Part shown: positions 10,226-19,215 of the stretch, in pieces
Layout: the number at the start of each line of letters is the position of its first letter
Numbering within the stretch: position 1 is the stretch's first letter
From: Sycon ciliatum
Taxonomy: Eukaryota; Porifera; Calcarea; Leucosolenida; Sycettidae
Length of the DNA stretch: 64,000 nt
Assembly: GCF_964019385.1 (NCBI RefSeq)
Contig: NC_088654.1
Coordinates: 26,789,731-26,853,730 of the forward strand
Direction: 5' to 3'
The notes under the pieces: generated by a model
Database searches by the model: none
Told to the model about the DNA's origin: nothing
What the model saw: only the letters and a program-made list of their open reading frames with translations
Position numbers and translations under genes: made by a program

Positions 10226-10420
10226 TGATTTTTGATCAGCTCCATCCAGCCGCGCAATCCCCTATAAGGAGTACACTTTTTCTACAAGTCCCATATTCAC
10301 GGTCCAGGAGTCCAGTTTATCCAGTCACACCATCCTGTGTGTAGTAAAAAAAAGAACAAACACCTTCAAGAAGTTCAGTTTTGCTTGCCTCGTGGCGGCG
10401 CATTCCATTCTTCACTTCAG

Positions 10421-10838
10421 CCATGGCTGCCAGTTCTGCTGTGCAGTTGCTGACGTCTCGAAGTAACCAAGGAGGAAAGGGAGACGTTCAAAATCAAATC
10501 TGGAAAGTGTCTTGTGGTTAGCTGAAGACGTTTCATCAGTGCGCGGGATGAAAGCAAAAATTGGAGAACGAGAAAATTCAGCACAGTTCAAATCTGACGA
10601 GTCAGGTACACTGACACTCTCTTTCGTTTGACGCCACTAGGATTCCCTGTTTGACTTGCCATGGCTGCCAGTTCTGCTGTGCAGTTGCTGACAGTTAGAC
10701 ATTTGAACGGTTTCATAAGTGCGCGGGATGAAAGCAGAAAGCGGAGAACGAGAAAAGGTCAGCACAGTTCCAATCTGGCGAGTCAGATAGACTGAAACTC
10801 TCTTTCGTGCGACGTCACAAGGATACCCTGTTTGACTG
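10421..10838. repeat. Imperfect tandem duplication of about 200-240 bp
   Basis: The block CCATGGCTGCCAGTTCTGCT occurs at 10,421 and 10,659, and both copies run on through GTGCGCGGGATGAAAGCA, CGAGAAAA and CTCTCTTTCG to the GGAT(T/A)CCCTGTTTGACT block. No protein is recognised. It belongs to the interior of the 7.2-kb element. Confidence 0.65.
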
Positions 10839-11815
10839 GACAAGAGCTGCCTGTACAACCGTGTCAAAAGGCTGTCCAACTACATGGCAGGTAAATGACT
10901 GAGGTAAGGAAGCTTTTACTCGATTCGATTGGTCTGCCGTTCGTCGTTAAGCTTGATTTTTTTCCATTTTCAAGGAGCGTATCGCGTTTGTTTGATGTTG
11001 CTTGAATGAATGCCCTAAAAATAATCAACAACTTCGTAATAGTTGCGTGACAATACTATCAGTTCTCAAGAACTGCAAGGACTTTGCATCAATCGTCTAG
11101 CTATCATCAATTTTATTTCATGAGAAATGTATTCTTGTCCTGTGATAATTCTGTGAACTCCACCACACTCTTCCTCTAGTATGATGTCAAATACAATGGG
11201 ATCGACAAATGCAGTGCCAGTGTACTAGTAGTAGTAGGAGGAGGATTGCTTGTATGCCGATGACAAGAAAAAGCTTCTCAACATAATACTCGTATTCCAT
11301 GAAGTAACTGTTTTGATGTCACAAACATGGCATTGTGTCAGTGAAATTGCCTCGTGACAACAAATCATTGCATTTCCATCTTGGGGAAGACTGTTTAACT
11401 GAAGGTGACGTTGTACAGATTTTTAAATCATCTCATTTCAATTTAGTTGCAGTGAAGTGAAACACTGTGGAGTACACTACACTTTTGGTGTGTCTGTGCG
11501 TCCTGAGTGTGCAGAAACGATCTTTTTCCTCGTATTACTAATAGATTATTGCCCCCACCGTCACCTGTTCACAGGTCTTTGAGTGGATGGATTTTCATTG
11601 AGCATCACATTCGTTGAGAACTTGGTAGTTGTGTGATTCCATGCATCATTACGGTAATAAGCGTATCATTGTGCTATCTATTTGTTGCAGGTGTGCTGAT
11701 CTTCAGAAGCTTGCGGAACTGAGTGCTGCTGAACATTTGCATGGCCATGAGCAATGGTGAAGTTTGCTATTGCACTCTCAGCATGTGCTGGTACTATGCT
11801 GACTACTACACTATG
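10839..11815. other. Interior of the 7.2-kb element, no gene recognised
   Basis: About 1 kb of A/T-rich sequence with stops in all frames. I see no exon pattern, tail or repeat structure here apart from a few GTAGTAGTAG-like words near 11,230. Confidence 0.5.
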
Positions 11816-12182
11816 TGTTGTGAAACCACAAGTTCTCGAGAGTGAAAGGCCTTCTCACTTGTGATATTGTGTTCGTTTCAATGCAGTCGTATCCCGACTC
11901 CGCCGTACCGCTGATGATTACGACGTAGTATACGCTGCATGCGCTATGTGCGGTTTGCTGTGTGCGCTGTAGTTGTATGTGTATGCTTTTCTCATATACG
12001 CTGTCATTTTCCCGCTATAACTACCTGGTGGTTTTAGTGTTAGTTATTCATTCATTCATTCATTGTTCATTGTTTAGCTAGTCGATGGAAGTGAAATATA
12101 CTGTTGAGAATAAATAGTTGTCCTCGTGCCATGTGGGGTCGTTCGTTCCTGAAACTTTAGAGAACCAGATGGCTTACAAACA
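11816..12182 (+). repeat. 5' LTR of the VEAQD element
   Basis: About 367 bp, with (ATTC)n near 12,050 and AATAAA at about 12,110. Its last bases include an ATG (12,169) that opens the downstream ORF and is absent from the 3' LTR. Confidence 0.8.
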
Positions 12183-12633
12183 TTTGGCGACCACGCCAGG
12201 ATACGAAGCGAGCATGGCACAGGAACTATGGATCATTAAAGCCAGCTTTATCGCTAGCGGAATTCGGTATGGATTTGAAGGCGATAGGTTGAGAGAATAC
12301 GTGGAGAAGAGGCTCCGACAGAGCGAGGAGTTTGAAGAGCGCAGTGATAGACGGCAAGATGGTGCGCTCCGCACAGAGTTTGACGAAAAGCTCAAGAAGA
12401 TGAACGAGCGCATCGCCAGCAGTAAATATGAGGGAGCAAAGCGAGATTTGCTTGCTCACGCGAAAGGACGCCGGACAAGGCGTGGAAGACTTTGCTTACA
12501 GACAATCAGCGGTCAGAGGAGTATTCGAAGCCAGTGGGAGGATCAGATCCAAGGCCCACTGCGTCGGTGCAGTACATGGCGACATCGGTCGGAGACGCTC
12601 AGAAGCAGCTGGAGTCTCGGCCGAACGACGTAG
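12169..12633 (+). CDS. Gag-like N-terminal segment (SAP-like plus coiled coil)
   Basis: From ATG 12,169 the frame gives about 20 residues, then a helical segment (LWIIKASFIASGI), the FEGDRLREYVEKRL block, and a charged Glu/Arg-rich coiled coil to about residue 95. This layout, a short SAP-like helix pair followed by a charged coil, is familiar from the start of many Ty3/Gypsy gag proteins. A similar block with FEG and YVER is in the ORF at 14,576. After about 12,490 the frame loses sense and the neighbouring frame takes over, so a frameshift is likely. Confidence 0.55.
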   Translation: MAYKHLATTPGYEASMAQELWIIKASFIASGIRYGFEGDRLREYVEKRLRQSEEFEERSDRRQDGALRTEFDEKLKKMNERIASSKYEGAKRDLLAHAKGRRTRRGRLCLQTISGQRSIRSQWEDQIQGPLRRCSTWRHRSETLRSSWSLGRTT

Positions 12634-13223
12634 AGGCGCAAGACGTAGAGGCACAAGACGTAGAGGCGCAAGATGTAGAGGCGCAATACGTAGAGGCGCA
12701 AGACGTAGAGGCGCAAGACGTAGAGGCGCCAAAGTTAGAGGCGCAAGAGTTAGAGGCGCAAGAGTTAGAGGCGCAAGAGTTAGAGGCGCAAGACGTAGAG
12801 CCGCATGACGTAGAAGCGCAAGACGCAGAGGCGCAAGACGTAGAAGCGCAAGGAGAAGAAGCTAAGGAAATGAGAAGGGCGATACTGGAACGGAAGAGCA
12901 CGGAAGAGGTCAACGGCGAGACTGTGTGGAACACAGAGATCGGATGTGAGTTCTCGGGTTCCGCGCCCGCCCCGGGTCGAAGGCGTGTACCGGTGACCGT
13001 GTCGTGTGTGACAGCCCACATCGTCGAGCTTTATATCGGTTGTGTGTTGTCTGGTCCAGCGTCTGCCTCATGTCGAAGTGGATCGGTGACAGTGTCGTGT
13101 GCGACAGCCCACAGCTGCAAGCTTCACGAAATCGAGTTGGCCGAAGTGGTGGGCATTAGTGACATTCTACCATGGCCACCACCGCAGCAGCAGATGACGC
13201 GTAGTAAGCCCCAAATCGTTTGA
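12492..13223 (+). CDS. VEAQD-repeat ORF
   Basis: A 243-codon frame containing about 16 tandem copies of a 15-bp unit (GACGTAGAGGCGCAA and variants, 12,625-12,850) read as VEAQD/LEAQE. A second two-fold repeat follows (around 12,945 and 13,030) sharing GC(E/V)(F/L)SG and VTVSC(V/A)TAH. Because the unit is 15 bp, all three plus frames stay open across it, so ORF length alone is weak evidence of coding. The frame shown is the acidic one and is the natural continuation of the gag-like segment after a frameshift. Confidence 0.45.
   Translation: MLTDNQRSEEYSKPVGGSDPRPTASVQYMATSVGDAQKQLESRPNDVEAQDVEAQDVEAQDVEAQYVEAQDVEAQDVEAPKLEAQELEAQELEAQELEAQDVEPHDVEAQDAEAQDVEAQGEEAKEMRRAILERKSTEEVNGETVWNTEIGCEFSGSAPAPGRRRVPVTVSCVTAHIVELYIGCVLSGPASASCRSGSVTVSCATAHSCKLHEIELAEVVGISDILPWPPPQQQMTRSKPQIV
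12625..12850. repeat. 15-bp tandem repeat array
   Basis: About 15 consecutive units of GACGTAGAGGCGCAA with substitutions, several of type AGTTAGAGGCGCAAG. The array is strictly in multiples of 15, which preserves frame. Confidence 0.9.
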
Positions 13224-13269
13224 CTTGTGAGTTGTTGTACGGCGGTGAGAAGCCCTTTGGTGGGGAGAA

Positions 13270-13642
13270 TGTTGTGAAACCACAAGTTCTCGAGAGTGAA
13301 AGGCCTTCTCACTTGTGTCATTGTGTTCGTTTCAATGCAGTTGTATCCCGACTCCGCCGTACCGCTGATGATTACGACGTAGTATACGCTACATGCGCTA
13401 TGTGCGGCTTGCTGTGTGCGCTGTAGTTGTATGTTGTATGTGTATGCTTTTCTCATATACGCTGTCATTTTCCCGCTATAACTACCTGGTGGTTTTAGTG
13501 TTAGTTATTCATTCATTCATTCATTGTTCATTGTTTAGTTAGTCAATGGAAGTGAAATATACTGTTGAGAATAAATAGTTGTCCTCGTGCCGTGTGGGGT
13601 CGTTCGTTCCTGACACTTTAGAGAACCAGGGGGTTCACAACA
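13270..13642 (+). repeat. 3' LTR of the VEAQD element
   Basis: About 373 bp; ends GGTTCACAACA followed by the CTATG duplicate. Differs from the 5' LTR by small indels (for example an extra TGTATG near 13,433) and substitutions. Confidence 0.82.
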
Positions 13643-13647
13643 CTATG

Positions 13648-13833
13648 TTACTCTCTTACACTAATACATGTATGTAAAGGTGCGTGCACCCGTCCACGTA
13701 TGCATTCGTTTCGTACAATTATTTGTTTTCCCTCTTTACTTTACGTGTAAATGGGTGACCGTTTACATGGCTGTTGGAGTTGCGTGTGTATTGTGTCTCT
13801 ACTCTTTTCTTCGTGTTTTCTTGGCGTTGTAGA

Positions 13834-13879
<46 letters not shown>

Positions 13880-13940
13880 TGTGTGCGCGCGCGCGTGTGG
13901 GCACACAATAATTTGAAAACAATAGCAATGGCTCGCCATC
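13648..13940. other. Segment with (GT)n microsatellite
   Basis: Contains a GT-rich microsatellite at about 13,838-13,900. Its right part resembles 16,540-16,640 (GGCGTTGT...GTGTG...CACAAT(A/G)ATTTG), so the same sequence lies on both sides of the next LTR element. No gene. Confidence 0.6.
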
Positions 13941-14516
13941 TGTCACGCAACGAGCGGTGGACAAAGTGAAAGGACTTCTTTCTTGCATGTGATTTTGTCG
14001 TACTGTGTGACAGTCGAATTGTCTCAGTGTTACTACTCCGAGTAGTTTATCGTTAGCTTACTAGTTTGCTGTTTGAATCTGCGTTTGGTTTATTTATTGT
14101 TTATGTGACACGTCTTTTCTGTGTCTTTTGTTTGGTTGACGTCATGAAGTCCCATGGCTACGCGGACTGTACTCAGTCGCGGATCCTTCTGCAGAGCTGG
14201 CTACTTTTTCGGTTGCTTTTGGATTCCTTATTTGATGCATGTAGATTAGTGTAGATTAGTGTAGTATGTTGGCGTCGTTTGCGCTGCTGTGGGTGCTTTG
14301 TAGGAGCACGTGTATGTGGACGTTCTGCTGAGGAGAGCGTTTTGGCTTTCGCTTGCGCTACTTGTTTCTTCGATATTTTCCTTTTCTGGTTAGTTGTTGT
14401 TCCTTCCGTGATGGACGGATAGCTTTCTTTATCTCTTGTTTCACCTGTATCATATTGTTCCTGTATCCTGTGAATATCCCAAACTGAGTTGTGTGAGCTT
14501 GTTGTCGGTTGGATCA
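13941..14516 (+). repeat. 5' LTR of the 14-kb element
   Basis: Aligned with 15,526-16,088 it differs by short indels (for example TACTCCGAGTAG near 14,032 absent from the other) and substitutions, so the element is not very recent. Confidence 0.75.
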
Positions 14517-14575
14517 AATTATGGCGATCACGCCAGGATAGATACGCTGTTTTGATCCAGTGGCGCTGACAGGAA

Positions 14576-15496
14576 ATGGCCACGAAGCTCGAGGAGAGAA
14601 CCAATGAGGGCGCAGGATACTCGGCAGAGTCCGCAGGGGGACTGCTGTTGGAGGCGCGGTTGCTGCGAGTTGGTAAGGCCCTGTGTTTCGAGGGGAGCCG
14701 ACCCGCGCAGTACGTGGAGAGAAAGGTGAAGGTGGTCGACGCTCGAAGGGAGCAGGCTATCCAATGGGAGGAGGCACATGCTCAACGGGAGGAGGCGCAT
14801 GCTCAACGGGAGCATGCGTTCCGAGTGGCCGAAGGGGAGTTGCGAGGGGAGCGCTCTGCGGCGGAGGCTGCGTCTACTTGTGGACTAGTGGACAGCAGTG
14901 CTGTGTGGGTAATGACAGTCCCAAGTACAAGTACCAGGATTACGTTTCCAAGGTACAAGGAAACAACGGTTGTGTTTGACCAAGAGGCGTGCACGACGAG
15001 CGTCAGTGGAGAATCGGTCCGTCGCTCCGACAACCAGCACAGTGGACAGTGCTTTGAAGTGTCAGCCATGAATCAGGCTGAGGTGGAGATGGAAATGAAG
15101 GTCGTCAATGGCAACAGCGCATTGGACACAAAAGCCGGATGCACTGTGTCGGTGGCCTGTATCGAGGCGAAAATGGAACGGCTGTGGCAGATGGAGGAGC
15201 CACCACGCGTAGCGAACAATATGCGCGAGAACCCAGCAAAGCGGGTTGGAACGCAGTGCCTAGTTGTTTCACTGAGGAAGTCTAACCAACGACCGCCAGA
15301 ACGTGATGTGCCGGAAGCCATCAAGTTGATGAAAACATGGAATGTCAGTCGCAGGATGCAGCGCCTGGGTAACGTGCTCAGGGAAGAGTACAGCGACGAT
15401 GATCAGCGGTGTCTTGCACGAAGTCGTATTGATCGTGGCGTCCGGAATACCAGAGTCAATTGTGGTGTTCGTGCATTCGTTTGTTTAGGATTGTGA
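14576..15496 (+). CDS. Gag-like ORF of the 14-kb LTR element
   Basis: A 306-codon ORF starting 54 bp after the primer-binding-like site. It opens with a helical segment, then FEGSRPAQYVERKV and a Glu/Arg-rich coil with a duplicated (W/R)EEAHAQR unit (residues about 55-85). This matches the layout of the ORF at 12,169. The remainder has no recognised domain: no zinc knuckle, protease or RT. The open frame over 900 bp suggests the gag-like protein was kept, perhaps to help packaging, which is inference. Confidence 0.6.
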   Translation: MATKLEERTNEGAGYSAESAGGLLLEARLLRVGKALCFEGSRPAQYVERKVKVVDARREQAIQWEEAHAQREEAHAQREHAFRVAEGELRGERSAAEAASTCGLVDSSAVWVMTVPSTSTRITFPRYKETTVVFDQEACTTSVSGESVRRSDNQHSGQCFEVSAMNQAEVEMEMKVVNGNSALDTKAGCTVSVACIEAKMERLWQMEEPPRVANNMRENPAKRVGTQCLVVSLRKSNQRPPERDVPEAIKLMKTWNVSRRMQRLGNVLREEYSDDDQRCLARSRIDRGVRNTRVNCGVRAFVCLGL

Positions 15497-15525
15497 TCCC
15501 CAGGAAGTCCTTTGGTGGGGAGTGA

Positions 15526-16088
15526 TGTCACGCAACGAGCGGTGGAAAAAGTGAAAGGACATCTTGTATGTGATTTTGTCGTACTGTGTGACAGTCGAAT
15601 TGTCTCAGTGTTACTAGTTTATCGTTAGCTTACTAGTTTGCTGTTTGAATCTGCGTTTGGTTTATTTATTGTTTATTTGGCACGTCTTTTCTGTGTCTTT
15701 TGTTTGGTTGACGTCATGAGGTCCCATGGCTACTCGGACTGTACTCAGTCGCGGATCCTTCTGCAGAGCTGGCTACTTTTTCGGTTGCTTTTGGATTCCT
15801 TATTTGATGCATGTAGATCAGTGTAGATTAGTGTAGTATGTTGGCGTCATTTGTGCTGCTGTGGGTGCTTTGTAGGTCCATGTGTATGTGCACGTTCTGC
15901 TGAGGAGAGCGTTTTGGCTTTCGCTTGCGCTACTTGTTTCTTCGATATTTTCCTTTTCTGGTTAGTTGTTGTTCCTTCCGTGATGGACGGATAGCTTTCT
16001 TTCTCTCTTGTTTCACCTGTATCATATTGTTCCTGTATCCTGTAAATATCCCAAACTGAGTTGTGTGAGCTTGTTGTCGGTTGGATCA
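15526..16088 (+). repeat. 3' LTR of the 14-kb element
   Basis: 563 bp, TGTCACG...GGATCA; the similarity to the 5' copy extends a further 22 bp, through the primer-binding-like site, to 16,110. Confidence 0.75.
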
Positions 16089-16110
16089 AATTATGGCGAT
16101 CACGCCAGGA

Positions 16111-16790
16111 CATGTTGTGTATCGGTAGAAAGACTTTTCATGGCTCATTTTTGTTGTGGTCCTTTTGTTTATTGTGCCTTGTTTTGCGTTCTCTTTTTGA
16201 CCATATTGGATCATATGGACGGTTTTGGTTGCATGTATAGTTTGTACATGAACCAAGTAACGGTTACGTCATTGTCATGCGTTGTGTTTTGTTGCAAGCA
16301 TGCTCATATGCTGCCATAAATGTTAGTCTTTTTCTTCAGTTATCAGTTTACCTCGTCGTGTCCGGTCTTCTTGTCTGCCCGTCTCCGTCTTGTCAAGAAA
16401 TTATGTAGAACTCTCAGTTCAGTTTCGTTGTTGTGTGTGGCGGGTCGGATGGGCAGGGAGGCTGGGCCCCTGACGCCTGGACAACATGTGCGGGTGCACA
16501 AAACCATCATAGCCTATTCTCTTTCGATTCCTGGTATTTTTCTTGGTATTTTCTCGGCGTTGTGTGGGTGTGTGCATGTGTGTGTATGTGTGTGTGCGTG
16601 CACAATGATTTGAGAACACTACATGATTGAGATCTTGTAATTTTCAGCGTCTCCGAAGAGACCACTTTATTTGAGGATGGTGTTTGTAGGGTTTTTCATG
16701 TAATGAAGTGGAGCCTCAATACTAAGTATAAGTCGTATTTTTATCTTGAGAAGTGAATGACACAGGGCAGAACAACAGAGACCAAATATT
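16111..16790. other. Interior remnant, no gene recognised
   Basis: T/G-rich sequence with a GTGTGTGCATGTGTGTGTATG stretch (about 16,567-16,600). It may be the interior of a second, related LTR element that followed the repeated primer-binding-like site. No domain was recognised. Confidence 0.45.
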
Positions 16791-16842
16791 CTTCTCGTGA
16801 CTCCGAGTTTCGTGTTTCAAAAAACATTCATCAGACGATAAA
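16791..16842 (-). ncRNA. Probable hammerhead ribozyme, minus strand
   Basis: On the minus strand: CTGATGA (16,834-16,828); helix II TGTTT/AAACA with a TTTG loop but an A-C mismatch next to the core; GAAA; helix III A-U, C-G, U-A with a CGG loop; and GTC (16,801-16,799). Helix I pairs TCGT with ACGA, then an A-G mismatch and three more pairs. Everything but the helix II closing pair is canonical. It lies inside the 7.2-kb TIR element. Confidence 0.6.
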
Positions 16843-17227
16843 CCATAATAATGCTATTCGCTAGTTATATAGGGTGATTGTAGGTACGTTCTTGAGCGAA
16901 TAGTCAATGTCCAAACGTTTTGGTCGGTCCATTGTATGCAGCTCAGGAGAAAGTGCTCAACTGCTAGCAGGAGCGAGAAGTGAATGATATAAAGGACTAA
17001 ATGGAGAGGCAGTTTTATGGTTAATATTCACTGCTCACAGCAGATCCTATGTCTAATTTTGAACTCTGGATAGGGGATGCCTGATTGGCTGTACTTTACA
17101 CAGGGAGTGTTGTCCACATAAAGACTCTGTAAACTTGATTACAAAGTTTGGACTCTGTACAGTGGATTTTGGACCAATGTACTCTATACAGGAAGTGATG
17201 TCCATCTAAACTTTGAGCTCACACTTG
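16843..17227. other. Right subterminal region of the 7.2-kb element
   Basis: No coding sequence. It has a subterminal copy of the terminal-repeat words (TTGGACTCTGTACAGTGG near 17,148 and again near 17,236). Confidence 0.5.
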
Positions 17228-17323
17228 TTTCCAAGTTTGGACTCTGTACAGTGGATTTTGGACCAATGGACTCTATATAGGGGTTGGACATCATATAGGG
17301 GCTGGATGCTCTACTGAGTCCAA

Positions 17324-18892
17324 TATATAGTCATTATACATCGGGGAGTCTTAAATAGTTACAAGTCTGTAATGCAGTAGCCACACTTGGACGGACCCGG
17401 CGCTGGCCCGGTTGCATGGGTTGTGCCAGGTACAAGTGTGCGTGATTGGCTTGAAATCCAAGTGAAGACACTGCATAGGTGCACTCACAGCTCCCAAATG
17501 TGCCGCAGTTCTTGAAAGTCAATGACATATGCATACTTACAAAGTCTGTCAAATTAACCTGCGCTTTAGCATTGCACAATATCTCAGCACACTCAGGAAA
17601 GCCTTTCTCGCAGGCTAGGTGGAGAGGTTTATGGCCCGTCTAAAGCACACAAACAGTCACCAACAGGACTATTCATTAGTTGAAGGTGCTGAAAAGGGAC
17701 CAAAATTCTAAAGAAAAATTGACTGCCACTACCAGGATTCGAAACATTTAGACCAGTGATGTTAAAAACACAGAGCTATGGTATAGCTGTCATCTCAGGA
17801 GAGACGGTTCAATAATATATTCAGCCTAAAAAAACTCACACTTCCTCTTACACTACCCAGGCTGGGGGGGGGGGAGGGAGGAGGGGAGGGGGAGGGTGGG
17901 AGGGGTTTCTGCTCCCACTATAGGCACACTCTTCGATGAGCTCAATCCCAAACTACTGCTAGTACTTGACAAACCGAAAGTATCAGACGCACATTGGTTG
18001 AGTGAGTTGAAAAAGGGATGAAAGGATTTCTAGAGATTCTTAGCAAAAAGAGTGTAACATTAAAATTAACTTTCATGGCACTCACTCCCAGCCGTGAAAA
18101 ATGATGTTAAAATATTTGCATTCTCTCTTTGTAAAGTAGAAGAAGAAAACACATGGAAACGAGTTATGAAACAACTATCCACGGCTGTAACAAGATGATA
18201 AGTAGGGCTGAAACGGTTACACATTTGTGCCTAACGGTTAGCTGTTAGCCTAACGGTCGGTTAACAGTTATAACCTGTAAGACTGACACATAGAAACTTT
18301 ATTGTTTTTGACGCCATTTATGCCTTTTTCAAGAATGTTCATGATGATGTACAAAATACTCAAAACATTAATGACTAGTACAGTAGTAACATAAGCTGGG
18401 TAGCTACAAAGTGAAAATATTGTAGAACAGGTCGAACTGACATGTCACTCAGTTATCTGAAAGTGACTGAAAAGGAATTTTAACCCTTTGCACATTGATT
18501 ACCAGCACAGCTTGAAGCACAATTAGAGATTTCAGCACAATTTTCACCTTCAAACTGAGGTCATAACTTTAGCTTCCTTCACTCGATTTTCACAATTTTG
18601 TGCTCTTTGGAAAGCTCCTTGTGAGAACAACGCGATGATACAAGGTTCCATGGAGCAACCTCCACATATCAGGCGCAGGAACACAGCAAAATCGTCCCCA
18701 AGCCTGGTATGCAAGTAAATTCGTCCCATCGACCCCATTTCACTCTCATCCACCGCAGAATGCACACATACTACCGAGCATCAGCAAATCAAATTTCGGT
18801 TCCATTACGGACGTGCCAAACTGAAAGACTGTGCGAAAATTCGAATGAAAAAGAGGTTCAGCATGTAGCAGCAACTTTTGACTCCGCCACTC

Positions 18893-18895
<3 letters not shown>
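17324..18895. repeat. Macro-repeat flank of unit 2
   Basis: Homologous to 29,240-29,780 and 3,720-4,960. It holds the ankyrin exon, a poly-G run (17,864-17,874), CGGTTA repeats (18,225-18,270) and the conserved 18,345-18,895 segment, which is cut at 18,895 by a LINE and resumes at 23,503. Confidence 0.75.
17541..17639 (-). pseudogene. Ankyrin-repeat exon, copy 1
   Basis: On the minus strand a TTTGTGTGCTTTAG acceptor precedes, and a GTAAGT donor follows, a 99-nt block that encodes exactly 33 residues in phase 0. The sequence has the ankyrin-repeat hallmarks PLHLAC, then G..E.AEIL and VNL.D. In this copy the consensus TPLHLA is KPLHLA. A 33-residue exon is one complete ankyrin repeat. No neighbouring exon was found within the unit, so it is an isolated, duplicated exon of a host gene. 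Unit 3 has a second copy at 29,452. Confidence 0.75.
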
Positions 18896-18926
<31 letters not shown>

Positions 18927-19215
18927 CACTATGTTCACATAACCAGCTCGAAAAGAATAAGGAAAGACAATGGTACGGAGACTAGGACAAACTGACAAGT
19001 AATGAGCAGGCGCTGTGCCTAGACGCAGCAGTGATGGTGGGGCATTGATGACTCTGCCGACCTGAGGTCTCGGCGTCACGGCCAAAAACACGCACCAAAA
19101 CAAGGAAAAAAAGAAGAAGCTAGAGCTGTACAGGTCAGAAAGATGTGAAAAACCCGCAAAACCCAAGGCTTAACACGAATGAGTGTGGGGAGAAACTATC
19201 ATAGCATCATACTAT

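Larger units (their letters stand above)
11816..13642 (+). mobile_element. Pol-less LTR retrotransposon with gag-like N-terminus and VEAQD repeats
   Basis: LTRs 11,816-12,182 and 13,270-13,642 (TG...CA) are flanked by a 5-bp duplication CTATG (11,811-11,815 and 13,643-13,647). The primer-binding-like TGGCGACCACGCCAGGA starts at 12,184. A purine-rich tract (GGTGGGGAGAA) precedes the 3' LTR. The interior (about 1.1 kb) encodes a short gag-like segment and a 5-residue tandem repeat; no protease, RT or integrase. The LTRs differ at several sites and small indels, so it is older than the element at 7.0 kb. Confidence 0.85.
13941..16110 (+). mobile_element. Pol-less LTR retrotransposon with gag-like ORF, partly tandem
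   Basis: LTRs 13,941-14,516 and 15,526-16,088 begin TGTCACG and end GGATCA. The 5' one is followed by TGGCGATCACGCCAGGA (14,522), the same primer-binding type as in the 11.8-kb element. The 3' copy is also followed by this site (16,094-16,110), then by different sequence. That suggests a tandem LTR-interior-LTR-interior remnant rather than a clean insertion; no matching target duplication was found. A purine-rich GGTGGGGAGTGA precedes the 3' LTR. No pol is present. Confidence 0.75.
10130..17323. mobile_element. 7.2-kb TIR-flanked element, class uncertain
   Basis: The ends are inverted repeats: TTGGACTCAG at 10,130 and CTGAGTCCAA ending 17,323. Imperfect inversion continues for about 90 bp (shared blocks ATATGATGTCCA, TATATAGAGTCCATTGG, CAAAATCCACT), and related subterminal copies lie at 17,150-17,190. 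The flanks TATATG and TATATA look like a short AT-rich target duplication. Unit 3 preserves a matching empty site at about 29,225-29,255. No transposase was found in the interior, which holds two pol-less LTR elements and a possible hammerhead. Confidence 0.65.

Noticed and set aside
11910-11930. CTGATGA in the 5' LTR at 11.9 kb (and 13.36 kb)
   Set aside because: No GAAA or pairing helices follow within reach.
12428-12808. Arg/Gly-rich ORF through the 15-bp repeat in the second plus frame
   Set aside because: A by-product of a 15-bp repeat open in all plus frames; the acidic frame continues better on both sides.
12625-12850. Short regular repeats that might be mistaken for a CRISPR array
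   Set aside because: The 15-bp units are contiguous without spacers, in a eukaryotic LTR element.
13719-13988. ORFs rich in His/Thr across the GT microsatellite
   Set aside because: Microsatellite translation (CA/GT repeat) with no conserved sequence.
18550-18765. Minus-strand ORF conserved in the macro-repeat flank (also near 510-640 and 4,640-4,830)
   Set aside because: Copies have an in-frame stop in unit 1 and no recognised domain; similarity is explained by the duplicated repeat.
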